The translations under genes were made by a program, and so were the position numbers. The notes below the pieces were generated by a model. The model did not search any database, was not told where the DNA came from, and saw only the letters and a list, made by a program, of their open reading frames with translations. 64,000 nt of DNA, from the NCBI GenBank assembly GCA_031296305.1, contig JARLFZ010000004.1:34120-98119 (forward strand). The letters are read 5' to 3'. This document shows positions 53,207-61,510 of this stretch, one piece after another; the first letter of the stretch is position 1, and every line of letters starts with the position of its first letter. This stretch comes from Occallatibacter sp. GTDB lineage: Bacteria; Acidobacteriota; Terriglobia; Terriglobales; Acidobacteriaceae.

Positions 53207-55258
53207 GTGAGCGATTGGACTGGTGTGCGGCTGGCTTGCGTTCTTGCGATGGCGGCCTTTTGGGCGACACCAGTTACGGGACAGGATGCTCCTCCGGCCG
53301 AGGCATTTCGCGTGTTCCGTGCAGCACAAGCAGATGGCCCGCAGATTACGCCCTATCTCCTCTATCAAACTGCACATGCATGGGATGAAGATGGGCTGCG
53401 TGTGGAGCGCTGGTCGCGCGTCAAGAACGAGAGCGATCTTCTGCAACTGCGCGGGGAACTGAGGAGATCGCTGCTCGAAATGATTGGCGGACTTCCCACA
53501 GAGAAGACCAGCCTGCACGCGGAAATTACGGGCAGAGTTTCCGGCGCCGGATTTCATATCGAAAAGTTGATCTATCAAAGCCTTCCGGGTTTCTATGTAA
53601 CTGCACTTGTGTATGTACCTGACAACGGCGAGAAGTTACATCCAGCCATTCTGGTTCCCGCGGGACACTCGGCCGACGGAAAAAATCACTATCAGGCCCT
53701 TTGCGAGAGGCTGGTCCTGCGCGGGTACCTTGTTATCAGTTGGGATCCTGTGGGGCAAGGGGAAAGAAGCCAGTTTTGGGATGCAAATGCAAAGAGGAGC
53801 CGTTACAACCTGATCTGCGGCGAGCATGCCGTGATGGGAAACCTGGCCTATCTGGCCGGCGCCAATCTGGCCCGGTGGGAGGTGTGGGACGGGATGCGCG
53901 CCGTGGATTATCTGCTCACTCGCCCAGACGTAGACGGCACGAGAATCAATATCACGGGTACGAGCGGCGGGGGTTTTCAAGCAGCGCTGATCGGCGCACT
54001 CGATGAGAGAATCAAGGTCATCATTCCGTCCTGTTACATTACGGCACTCCCCATGCGCGTGGAAAACCGTATCTTTTCCGATTCAGACAGCGATCCGGAA
54101 CAGGATCTCTTCGGACTCATTTCGAAGGGAGTGGATCACGCAGGCATGTTACTGGCGATGTATCCGCGTGCGGTGATGGTGGCGACTGCCACTCTCGATT
54201 TCTTTCCGGTGCAGGGCGCTCATAAGTCCTACGCAGAAGTTAGCAGTTTCTACAAACGATTTGGACATGGTGACCGAATCGAATTCGCCGAGAGCTATAA
54301 CCGGCACGAGTATTCGTTGAAAAACCAGGAAGCGGCGTTGAGCTTTCTCGACCGATTCAACCAGATGCCGGTTCGCCACGGCCAGCCGCCAGTGACCCCG
54401 TTCAATGATGCCGATCTGCGTGTGACCAAGAGCGGGCAGGTGTCGGTCGATTTTCCGGAGGGGCGCACGCTTCTTCAACTCATCGCCGCGTACGCGATGG
54501 ACGCTTCGCATCGCAAGCAGACATCCTTGGCCGAGCTATATAGGAGCGAGCACGACCCGGATATCGCTACGTGGAAGGTCAGCCGCTATGAAGGCCTCTC
54601 CTCGCCCAAAGAAGTGCGATGGGAATCTGTGGGGAGCACGACGATTGGAACGGCGCATATAGACCGTTATGTGCTTCATCACAGCCGGTATCTTGAGATG
54701 CCGCTTCTCCATTTTTGCAAAGACGGCGACCACCCAAAGGGAGCAGTTCTTTGGGTTAGTCTGCGCAGCAAAGCTTCTCGAGAGGACTGGCCACAGATAA
54801 CGAAGCTGCTGAACGACGGTTACGAAGTGTTCTCATTCGATTTTCGCGGAATGGGAGAGACCAGTATGAAGTTTCGCGTCGATTCCTCCAGCGCATCATC
54901 CGCGAATACCTTCGACGAAGCATACGTCGATCCGCTCAACAGCGTGATGGCCGATTATGTATATAATTCCTTGCTAACCGGACGACCCTATTTCCTGCAG
55001 ATGATGGACGATCTTAAGATTGTTGAACTCTTTATTCGCAGCCGGAATTCACGGTTCCCACGAGAGTCGCTGACACTGGACGCCACCGGTGAGGCATACA
55101 GTCTGGCCGTTCGATTCCAGGAAATCGACCCGGAAGTCTCAGTACTCAAACAAGAATCTGCGCAGGTTCTAAGCTGGTCTACATTGGTGGCGCAAGGCCA
55201 GGAGCAGTGGCCCATAGTATTTCTGATGCCATCTGGGGCACTCATCACATCAAAGTGA
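53207..55258 (+). CDS. Secreted tandem alpha/beta-hydrolase (acetylxylan esterase-like)
   Basis: A 683-residue protein with a signal peptide (LACVLAMAAFWATPVTG). The first alpha/beta-hydrolase domain has VPAGHSADGKNHYQ, LVISWDPVGQGERSQF and the nucleophile elbow ITGTSGGGFQAAL (Ser about residue 253), close to acetylxylan esterase and prolyl-oligopeptidase-like enzymes. The C-terminal third resembles a second hydrolase (VFSFDFRGMGETS), but the expected GxSxG elbow reads LDATGEAYSL, so it is probably catalytically dead. GTG 53207 is 5 bases after GGAGG. It follows the CBM9-like gene by 47 bases. De-acetylation of a sugar substrate is the likeliest role. Confidence 0.8.
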   Translation: MSDWTGVRLACVLAMAAFWATPVTGQDAPPAEAFRVFRAAQADGPQITPYLLYQTAHAWDEDGLRVERWSRVKNESDLLQLRGELRRSLLEMIGGLPTEKTSLHAEITGRVSGAGFHIEKLIYQSLPGFYVTALVYVPDNGEKLHPAILVPAGHSADGKNHYQALCERLVLRGYLVISWDPVGQGERSQFWDANAKRSRYNLICGEHAVMGNLAYLAGANLARWEVWDGMRAVDYLLTRPDVDGTRINITGTSGGGFQAALIGALDERIKVIIPSCYITALPMRVENRIFSDSDSDPEQDLFGLISKGVDHAGMLLAMYPRAVMVATATLDFFPVQGAHKSYAEVSSFYKRFGHGDRIEFAESYNRHEYSLKNQEAALSFLDRFNQMPVRHGQPPVTPFNDADLRVTKSGQVSVDFPEGRTLLQLIAAYAMDASHRKQTSLAELYRSEHDPDIATWKVSRYEGLSSPKEVRWESVGSTTIGTAHIDRYVLHHSRYLEMPLLHFCKDGDHPKGAVLWVSLRSKASREDWPQITKLLNDGYEVFSFDFRGMGETSMKFRVDSSSASSANTFDEAYVDPLNSVMADYVYNSLLTGRPYFLQMMDDLKIVELFIRSRNSRFPRESLTLDATGEAYSLAVRFQEIDPEVSVLKQESAQVLSWSTLVAQGQEQWPIVFLMPSGALITSK

Positions 55259-55419
55259 AGAAGGGCGTGTGGATCCAGGCAGCCAATTCGGCGAGGAGAA
55301 GAGTTCTTGATTGCGGCATGAGCGTGTGCTAGGTTGATCTGTTTGCGATGCGCGAGCTGCGCCCGGCGTGAACCGCGCATTTTGAAAGAGCGTGTAACTC
55401 GAGAGAGAAGGTGCGTACC

Positions 55420-56349
55420 ATGGTAAGTCGTCGTCAGTTTGTGAAGACAGTTGGGCTAGCAGCCGTGGCAGGGGCAGGTATCGATGCACTGGGAGCGCAA
55501 GCCGCCGTTGCGCAATCGGATGCGGGCGCAGACAAATCCAAATTGGCAAGGCTGCTACCCGGATGCTGTGCATACTCATACAATGAGGCCCTTAGACACG
55601 GCTCGATGACGATGGAGGATTTCATTCTCAAAGCAGTGGAGCTGCGACTGGCCGGCGTCGATATGACGGTGTATTACCTGAAGTCTTCCGATCCAGAGTA
55701 TCTTCACAGTTTGCGCCATTTGGCCTACCAGCACGCCGTGGCTTTCTCGGGATGCGCATGCGGCGTGAGCATGGTGCAGAGTGACGCGCAAAAGCGCGCG
55801 GATAGCGTGAAGCAAATCGAGAAATGGGTCGATGTGGCCGACGAACTTGGCGCGTCTCATCTGAGAATCTTTGCGGGCGTGCTACCGGAAGGCGCGAATA
55901 TCAAGGATGCTGTCGACTGGGTGGTTGAAGCGATGAAGGCCGCATGCGACTATTCCGGCAAAAAAGGCATTTCGCTTGGGGTTGAGGACCACGAAGGCGT
56001 TACGCAGAACGCAGACCTTTGCATCGAGATCATGCAACGGGTTAATTCGCCGTACGCCGGTATCAACCTCGACATTACAAACTTCATCCCCACGCCAACT
56101 CAAGACGCCTACGCGCAGATTGCCGCATGCATTCCTTACGCCACAAATATTCATATTCGCGACCATTTTTACGATCACAGTGCGGTGGATATGGACCGCG
56201 TATGGCAGATCTTTGCGCAGGCCGGGCACCAGGGATTTGTGTCTGCGGAGTATGAGCCCAACTACCCTGGCAGCTTGCCGCCCTCAACCGGGGTGCCGAA
56301 ACTGGTTGGCGATATTCAGGCGCTGTGTAAGAAATACTCCAGTTGTTGA
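55420..56349 (+). CDS. Sugar phosphate isomerase/epimerase-like TIM barrel, Tat-exported
   Basis: A 309-residue xylose isomerase-like TIM barrel (AP endonuclease 2 superfamily). Metal-ligand regions are ISLGVEDHEGVT (Glu/His), AGINLDITNF, NIHIRDHFYD and GFVSAEYEPNYPG. The Tat-type N-terminus VSRRQFVKTVGLAAVAGAG shows it acts outside the cytoplasm, where phosphorylated sugars are absent. It therefore more likely acts on a free sugar or an oxidised glycoside than on a sugar phosphate. ATG 55420 is chosen over GTG 55411, with GAAGG upstream. It is the last gene of the run and ends at a bidirectional hairpin. Confidence 0.85.
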   Translation: MVSRRQFVKTVGLAAVAGAGIDALGAQAAVAQSDAGADKSKLARLLPGCCAYSYNEALRHGSMTMEDFILKAVELRLAGVDMTVYYLKSSDPEYLHSLRHLAYQHAVAFSGCACGVSMVQSDAQKRADSVKQIEKWVDVADELGASHLRIFAGVLPEGANIKDAVDWVVEAMKAACDYSGKKGISLGVEDHEGVTQNADLCIEIMQRVNSPYAGINLDITNFIPTPTQDAYAQIAACIPYATNIHIRDHFYDHSAVDMDRVWQIFAQAGHQGFVSAEYEPNYPGSLPPSTGVPKLVGDIQALCKKYSSC

Positions 56350-56359
56350 GCGATGCTAA

Positions 56360-56384
56360 CTCCGGCGTGTATCTAACGCCGGAG
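56360..56384. terminator. Bidirectional hairpin between convergent genes
   Basis: CTCCGGCGT and ACGCCGGAG form a perfect 9-base stem with a 7-base loop. It lies 10 bases after the TIM-barrel stop and 24 bases beyond the stop of the convergent serine hydrolase. It probably terminates both. There is no T-run. Confidence 0.65.
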
Positions 56385-56408
56385 CCAAGCAGGCTGTAAC
56401 TGTTTACG

Positions 56409-57710
56409 TCACTTGCCGATGAGCGCGCTATAAACCAGCGTGCGCAACCGCGCTACCGCATCCGAAGCGGCAGGAGCGCCCAAATGCTGTGTCATGGCAA
56501 TCACCACGATGTCCTCTTTGGGATCGATCCAGAAACTGGTCACCGCCGCGCCGCCCCAGGACAGCCCGCCATCGCTGCCGAGGGTTGCGGCTGCCGCCTG
56601 ATTTTCAATTACGGCGAATCCCAGGCCGAAACCGCTTCCCTTTTCATAATCCGGAATTCCTGCCGGCGCCAAGTGGTCCTGCCCCATAAAGTGAACCGTC
56701 TGCGGGCTGAGGATGCGCACGCCATTCAGCTCGCCGCCGTTCAGAATCATCTGCGCAAAGCGCCAGTAATCTTCTGCCGTGGCGACAAGTCCGAAGCTGC
56801 CGCCCTTGCGCTTGTGATTCACGGTATAGCTGTTCACTGACCAGGGCTGGAAAAGCACTAGATCGCCTTCGGGATGCCCGTGAGCCTCATCGAGCGGCGT
56901 CAGCTTGCCATTCTTCATCCAGTGCACCGTCGCCAGCCGATCGGCCTTGTCCGGCCCGAGCCAGAAGCCCGTGTCTTTCATTCCCAGAGGATCGAATATG
57001 TGCTTCTGAAGGTATTCGTCGAAGGGCACGCCGGAGATCACTTCCACCAGCCGCGCCTGGACGTCCGGCCCTACGCTGTAAGCCCACTTCGTTCCCGGCT
57101 GGTAGCGCAGCGGGATCTTCGCCAACCTTTTCATCATCTCGTCCAGCGTAATGTCCACGCTGAACAGGTCTGCCTTTGCATACTGCTCATCGAATTTATC
57201 GTTCGACAAGCCGTGCGTGAATCCCGCGGTATGCCGCATGATGTCGTGAATGGTGGGCGGGCGTTCGGGCGCAACCGTCTCGTCGAGCGGCCCGTCGGGA
57301 TTTCGCAGCACCCGCAGATCGGCAAACTCCGGTAAGTATTTCGATATCGGGTCGTCGATCTGGAAGCGTCCCTCCTCATAGAGCGTCATCAGCGCGGTCG
57401 ATGCGATCGCCTTGGTCATCGAATACTGGCGAAAAATCGTATCCTTCTGCATCGGGGTGCGCTTCTCCACGTCGGCGTAGCCGAGCGCACTGAAGTGGAC
57501 GATTTTGCCGTGGCGCGAAACCAGCGTCACGATGCCCGCCAGGTCGCCGTGATCGATCTTTTCTGAGTAGAACTGGTCAATGTATGCAAGGCGCTGGGGC
57601 GAAAAGCCCTCGTCCTCCGGCCGCGCGGTTGGCAGGCCCTGAGCGATTACGTTCACAGCCGCCAGCGCCATAGCAACAACCACGAAATGTGCCCGCATGG
57701 TTCTTGTCAT
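56409..57710 (-). CDS. Serine hydrolase, beta-lactamase class C / esterase family, secreted
   Basis: The class C-type catalytic motif SxxK is in RQYSMTKAIAS (Ser about residue 96), and the YxN-type motif region is WAYSVGPDVQARL. The signal peptide is HFVVVAMALAAVNVIAQG. At 433 residues it is larger than a classical AmpC and fits the EstB/D-aminopeptidase-like branch acting on esters or peptides. A resistance role is not implied. GGAGG lies 7 bases before ATG 57710. The ATG overlaps the stop of a possible upstream microprotein (ATGA). It follows the amidohydrolase gene on the same strand. Confidence 0.87.
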   Translation of the reverse strand: MTRTMRAHFVVVAMALAAVNVIAQGLPTARPEDEGFSPQRLAYIDQFYSEKIDHGDLAGIVTLVSRHGKIVHFSALGYADVEKRTPMQKDTIFRQYSMTKAIASTALMTLYEEGRFQIDDPISKYLPEFADLRVLRNPDGPLDETVAPERPPTIHDIMRHTAGFTHGLSNDKFDEQYAKADLFSVDITLDEMMKRLAKIPLRYQPGTKWAYSVGPDVQARLVEVISGVPFDEYLQKHIFDPLGMKDTGFWLGPDKADRLATVHWMKNGKLTPLDEAHGHPEGDLVLFQPWSVNSYTVNHKRKGGSFGLVATAEDYWRFAQMILNGGELNGVRILSPQTVHFMGQDHLAPAGIPDYEKGSGFGLGFAVIENQAAAATLGSDGGLSWGGAAVTSFWIDPKEDIVVIAMTQHLGAPAASDAVARLRTLVYSALIGK

Positions 57711-57859
57711 CCTCGTTCCTCCGTTGTGTTCCTGATCGACCGCCTGTCCCGGCGGACCTCCGGGCGCTGACGCGTCCGTGAGCGCACTTCCACCCGGGAA
57801 GGAGTCTGCATCACTCTGAAGCGGCTCTCCAATTGGTGTAAATAAGCCGGAGTGTCCAT
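57707..57859 (-). CDS. Possible Arg-rich microprotein, 50 aa
   Basis: A short frame begins with ATG 57859, with GGAGGT 9 bases upstream, and its TGA overlaps the ATG of the serine hydrolase gene (ATGA). The product starts MDTPAYLHQLESRFRVM and is extremely basic towards the end (RSRTRQRPEVRRDRRSIR). The strong ribosome binding site and overlap favour real translation and coupling. Absence of a recognised family and the short length argue for caution; it may be a leader peptide. Confidence 0.35.
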   Translation of the reverse strand: MDTPAYLHQLESRFRVMQTPSRVEVRSRTRQRPEVRRDRRSIRNTTEERG

Positions 57860-57911
57860 TTTGCTCACACCTCCACCATTCTTGGATACACCCTCATGGG
57901 GCAGGAGCTGT

Positions 57912-58826
57912 TCAGTTTGCTTTGTCGGCGTCCATGGCTTTCTGCTGTTCCTCAAGAATGCGACCCATGGTCCCGGAAAAGATCATGGCCTGCACGTTCT
58001 GGGGAACGCGGCAAGTGTCCAGCATTTCGCGATAGCGCTTCTGGCTTGCGTCGAACTCGCCCAATTCGCCTTGGAAGATGTCGGAGCCGAAGACAAGTTT
58101 TTCAAAGGCATCGTGGGCTCCGGGCGGAGTGTGTGGGCTCACCACTCCGCTCCACCAGAAAATCGAGCGGAAGAATTCATAGTTGCCGGACAACTTGATA
58201 AGGCTCGATCCGGAAAGATCGAAGTAGAGATTCGGGCTCCAGCGCGCGATTTCAGCCGCTTCCGCATAATCCGGGTTGCCGAGGTGCGCCCCGATAATGA
58301 TCAACTTAGGCCAATGGCGCGCAATCAAATCGAGGCGCGTGGCGCGCATGCGTTCGAAGCTCACATTCTCCGGCTGGTCGGGGTTCTGGCGGAGGACAAT
58401 GCCCGTATGAAAGAGGAGAATCATGTGGTACTTTTCGGCTCGGTCGTAGATTGGCCAATACGAAGGATCGTCGTAGTTTTTCTCGGGGGTAGTTATCTCA
58501 CCCAAACCGCGGAAGCCAGCCTGATGAAATTGGTCGATCTCCTCAAGGACCTTGGGATCGTCGAGCTTGATATCGCCGAAGCCGATAAAGCGGTCAGGGT
58601 GTTCGTGGATGAACTTCGAGGCTTCAGGGAAACCTCTCTGCGTGACCAGGAGGAATCCCATGCCGTCGGCGGACCGCAGTTTGACAAGCATCTGCTCGAG
58701 AACACCCGCCTCACCGTCGAAGTGTTCGTGTACATCAATCAACTTGGGAGGGGCCGTCTGGGAGGTGGCGATCGCTGCCGAGCCCGCCAGCAAAACTGCC
58801 GCCGTCCATTTGTTCATCCAGAGCAT
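57912..58826 (-). CDS. Amidohydrolase (PF04909-type), secreted
   Basis: A 304-residue metal-dependent hydrolase with a signal peptide (WTAAVLLAGSAAIATSQ), the metal motif LIDVHEHFDG (HxH, about residue 33), FHTGIVL, IIIGAHLGNPDYAEA and LVFGSDIFQGE (Asp). These match the amidohydrolase-2 family, whose members include decarboxylases and lactonases. AAGGGAAT lies 6 bases before ATG 58826. It starts 63 bases after the nagB stop on the same strand and so may be cotranscribed with it. The substrate is unknown. Confidence 0.84.
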   Translation of the reverse strand: MLWMNKWTAAVLLAGSAAIATSQTAPPKLIDVHEHFDGEAGVLEQMLVKLRSADGMGFLLVTQRGFPEASKFIHEHPDRFIGFGDIKLDDPKVLEEIDQFHQAGFRGLGEITTPEKNYDDPSYWPIYDRAEKYHMILLFHTGIVLRQNPDQPENVSFERMRATRLDLIARHWPKLIIIGAHLGNPDYAEAAEIARWSPNLYFDLSGSSLIKLSGNYEFFRSIFWWSGVVSPHTPPGAHDAFEKLVFGSDIFQGELGEFDASQKRYREMLDTCRVPQNVQAMIFSGTMGRILEEQQKAMDADKAN

Positions 58827-58889
58827 ATATTCCCTTTCTCCCGGCTTTGCTCGCGGCGCTGATCCGCCGCCGCAACGCGCTGGAATCGC

Positions 58890-59672
58890 TTATTGAGAGA
58901 CGAGCACATCATCGAGTTCGGCCGCGGATTCCAAGTCGAGGTAGACGGTCGTGTCCGGATGGGTGCGCAGTATGGTGGCGGGGCAGTCAGTGGACAAAGG
59001 ATCGGTCAGAACACGCCGCATAATGGCCGCCTTGCGGGGGCCAGGAACGGAGACAATCAGCCTGGGCACGCGGAGGAGAGCCGGGATGGTGAGCGTGATG
59101 GCAGTGTCGGCAACCTCTTCCACGGACGCAAACCAGCCTTCCGCTGCCTGCTGGCGGCGGCAGGCTTCATCCAGATAGACGATCTTGGCGTCGCGCGGAT
59201 CGGAGAAATCGGCCACGCCGGGGTCATTGAAAGCCAGATGGCCGTTCTCGCCAACACCCAGCAGGCAAAGTTGCGGGTCGGCGGCGCTAAGGAGCGCGGA
59301 ATACTCGTCCGCTGTCCTTTGGGGATCCGGCGCACTTCCATCGATCTCATGGAACTCTTTCATCGAGACTTTCCGCGTGAGCCTCTCGCGCAGGTACCTG
59401 CGGAAGGATGCAGGATGATCGGCCGAAATCCCGATGTACTCATCCATGTGGAATCCGCAGATTTCATCCCAGGGGAGCCCTTCGATGCTGGTGAGAGCCT
59501 CGAGGGTCTGCATTTGCGAAACTCCCGTGGCAAAAATCACACCGAAGGAAGCGCAAGTTTCGGCCAGCTTCCCGATGGCTTCCGCGGCCGACCGGGCGGC
59601 GGCGGTGCCGGCAGCCTTGCTGTCAGGATGAATCTCCACATTCATGCTTCCTACTTGAAAGCTCTTCACCAT
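58890..59672 (-). CDS. nagB: Glucosamine-6-phosphate deaminase (NagB-like)
   Basis: NagB converts glucosamine-6-phosphate to fructose-6-phosphate and ammonia in the cytoplasm. Signature text: FATGVSQMQTLEAL, GFHMDEYIGISADHPASFRRYL, LLGVGENGHLAFNDPG (the family motif, about residues 137-152), and DTAITLTIPALL near the C-terminus. At 260 residues from ATG 59672 the length fits; an upstream in-frame extension has no similarity, whereas GAAGGGG precedes this ATG. The ATGVSQ in place of the more common PTGxTP leaves 6-phosphogluconolactonase-like or NagB-like paralogue activity possible. Confidence 0.85.
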   Translation of the reverse strand: MVKSFQVGSMNVEIHPDSKAAGTAAARSAAEAIGKLAETCASFGVIFATGVSQMQTLEALTSIEGLPWDEICGFHMDEYIGISADHPASFRRYLRERLTRKVSMKEFHEIDGSAPDPQRTADEYSALLSAADPQLCLLGVGENGHLAFNDPGVADFSDPRDAKIVYLDEACRRQQAAEGWFASVEEVADTAITLTIPALLRVPRLIVSVPGPRKAAIMRRVLTDPLSTDCPATILRTHPDTTVYLDLESAAELDDVLVSQ

Positions 59673-59955
59673 TTTCAGTGCCCCTTCATACTGTATTTCC
59701 GAACCAAGTCCAACTCGCGGTCCCAGCGGCCTCAGAATATCATCCAAAAGAATCTTTACTATGTTTTTATTTTGTTTTATAGTCCTTCTTGATGTGGGAT
59801 GCCCGCTGGGGTCCGTCGTTCCAGAAGAGGCGCCTAAAAATCTGCTTAAGAAATTTAATTGCAATCAGATACTGTTGGATCGCAAATCCCGTCCGGTCGG
59901 AATTGAGGGCGGAGAATTGACTGCTTGCAGGGGTTTCTTTGTCCCGATTCACGTA

Positions 59956-59977
59956 GGAAGCGATAGTTTCCGCTTCC
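59956..59977. promoter_or_regulatory. Inverted repeat GGAAGCG-N8-CGCTTCC
   Basis: Perfect 7-base arms in the nagB-permease divergent region. It could bind a dimeric regulator. No regulator gene is adjacent. Confidence 0.35.
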
Positions 59978-59985
59978 AAATGACT

Positions 59986-60010
59986 TTCGTTTCGTGTAAA
60001 AAGAAACGAA
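59986..60010. promoter_or_regulatory. Inverted repeat TTCGTTTC-N9-GAAACGAA
   Basis: Perfect 8-base arms only 9 bases from the previous repeat. The A/T-rich loop (GTGTAAAAA) and position make an operator or an RNA hairpin in the permease leader equally possible. Confidence 0.35.
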
Positions 60011-60141
60011 CGAATCAATAACCACCGGTGGGGATCATTTCGAGATGGTTTGGCAGTTTGAAGCCGTGACAGAGTTCCGCAGTCCAGGTCCACTTCGGGC
60101 CCTCGTTTCCAAAAATACTTTCGAAATTCCAGGAGATTCCC

Positions 60142-61473
60142 TTGAGCTCTCCTGATGTTCCCGAGCTGCAGCGCTCGTTAAAGCTCTGGCACCTGGTACT
60201 GTACGGCATCATCATTATTCAGCCCACCGCGCCCATGGGCATCTATGGGGTGGTCAGCAATATCGGGCATGGGCATGTGGCCACCGCGGTGCTGATTGCC
60301 ATGTTCGCCATGATGCTGACCGCGGTGAGCTATGGGCGCATGGCGCGCGTCTATCCGCAGGCGGGTTCGGCATTCAGCTACGTATCGGAAGAGTTGCATC
60401 CCAAGCTGGGATACGTGGTGGGATGGGCCATGTTGATGGACTACATTTTGAACCCCATCATCTGCATCATCTGGTGCAGCCAGGCGGCGCGCAACGTATT
60501 CCCGGATGTACCCTACCTCTTCTGGGTCGTCGTCTTTGCCCTGGTTTCCACATTTTTGAATACCCGCGGCATTCAGACCTCCAGCCGGGTGAATGCGATT
60601 CTCGCGGTGGTCATGAGTCTGGTGGTGGTGCTGTTTCTCGGAGAAGGCGTGCACTACATCATGACCATCTTGCACCCGTCCAGCGCCGATCTGGTGCGCC
60701 CTTTCTACGATCCTGCAACTTTCAAAACCAGTGCGCTGTTTCACGGCACATCGGTGGCCGTGCTCACTTACATCGGCTTTGACGGTATTTCGACCATGGC
60801 GGAGGAAGTTGAGAATCCGCGCCGGAATATTCTCATTGCCACGGTCCTGACGTGCTTCATCATCGGAGTGCTGTCTGTTGCAGAGGTGTATGTGGCGCAG
60901 ATGGTTTGGCCGGGCCGTCAGCCGTTCGCACCGGCGATCGTAGACACAGCATTCGTCCACGTGGCGTCGCGCGTGGGAGGAAACTTCCTGTTCCAGTTGC
61001 TGAACGCAACTCTTCTGGTGGCCAACATGGGATCGGCAATCGCTGCGCAGTTTGGCGCGGCGCGCCTGATGTACGGCATGGGCAGAAACCGCTCGCTTCC
61101 TCCGCGGATTTTCGGCGCTATCGATCCCAAGTATCGTGTTCCGCGCAACAACGTTCTCATTCTCGGCGCTATTGCATTGATCGGAGCCCTCGCGATGAGC
61201 TACGAGCAGGGCGCGGAACTGCTCAACTTTGGCGCGTTTATTGCCTTCATCGGAGTGAACGTAGCGGCTCTGGTGCACTATAAGTTCCGCTCCAAAGAGC
61301 GCGTGATGTTTCCGTTCCTGATTCCGGCCCTGGGAGCGATCGTGTGCGCCTTCATCTGGTGGAACCTGAGCGTGAACGCGAAGCTGCTGGGCGTGGCGTG
61401 GATGTGTGCTGGCCTGGTGATGGCGTGGGTGATGCAAAGACGTGGACGGAGTCCATCCGCAATGGCCGGTTAG
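60142..61473 (+). CDS. APC family amino acid permease
   Basis: A 443-residue transporter with about 12 hydrophobic spans. The span-1 signature LWHLVLYGIIIIQPTAPMGIYG, then YPQAGSAFSYVSEEL, the span-6 motif YIGFDGISTMAEEVENPRRNI and GAARLMYGMGRNRSLPPRIFG are typical of the amino acid-polyamine-organocation superfamily. The start is TTG 60142, 6 bases after AGGAGA; no better ATG exists before the conserved sequence. The substrate cannot be predicted. It is followed by the GH36-like gene 37 bases later and may be cotranscribed with it. Confidence 0.9.
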   Translation: MSSPDVPELQRSLKLWHLVLYGIIIIQPTAPMGIYGVVSNIGHGHVATAVLIAMFAMMLTAVSYGRMARVYPQAGSAFSYVSEELHPKLGYVVGWAMLMDYILNPIICIIWCSQAARNVFPDVPYLFWVVVFALVSTFLNTRGIQTSSRVNAILAVVMSLVVVLFLGEGVHYIMTILHPSSADLVRPFYDPATFKTSALFHGTSVAVLTYIGFDGISTMAEEVENPRRNILIATVLTCFIIGVLSVAEVYVAQMVWPGRQPFAPAIVDTAFVHVASRVGGNFLFQLLNATLLVANMGSAIAAQFGAARLMYGMGRNRSLPPRIFGAIDPKYRVPRNNVLILGAIALIGALAMSYEQGAELLNFGAFIAFIGVNVAALVHYKFRSKERVMFPFLIPALGAIVCAFIWWNLSVNAKLLGVAWMCAGLVMAWVMQRRGRSPSAMAG

Positions 61474-61510
61474 GAATCGAAAATTTCGCCGGTCGCATGA
61501 GGAGTGCACG

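Larger units (their letters stand above)
59673..60141. other. 469-base divergent control region between nagB and the permease
   Basis: No supportable gene: an 86-residue frame at 59761-60021 shows no family text and no ribosome binding site. The region holds an A/T-rich tract near 59758-59790 and two adjacent inverted repeats (59956-59977 and 59986-60010). Confidence 0.6.

Noticed and set aside
59761..60021. 86-residue plus-strand frame in the nagB-permease gap
   Set aside because: Lacks a ribosome binding site; its hydrophobic start comes from an A/T-rich tract and it contains both inverted repeats.
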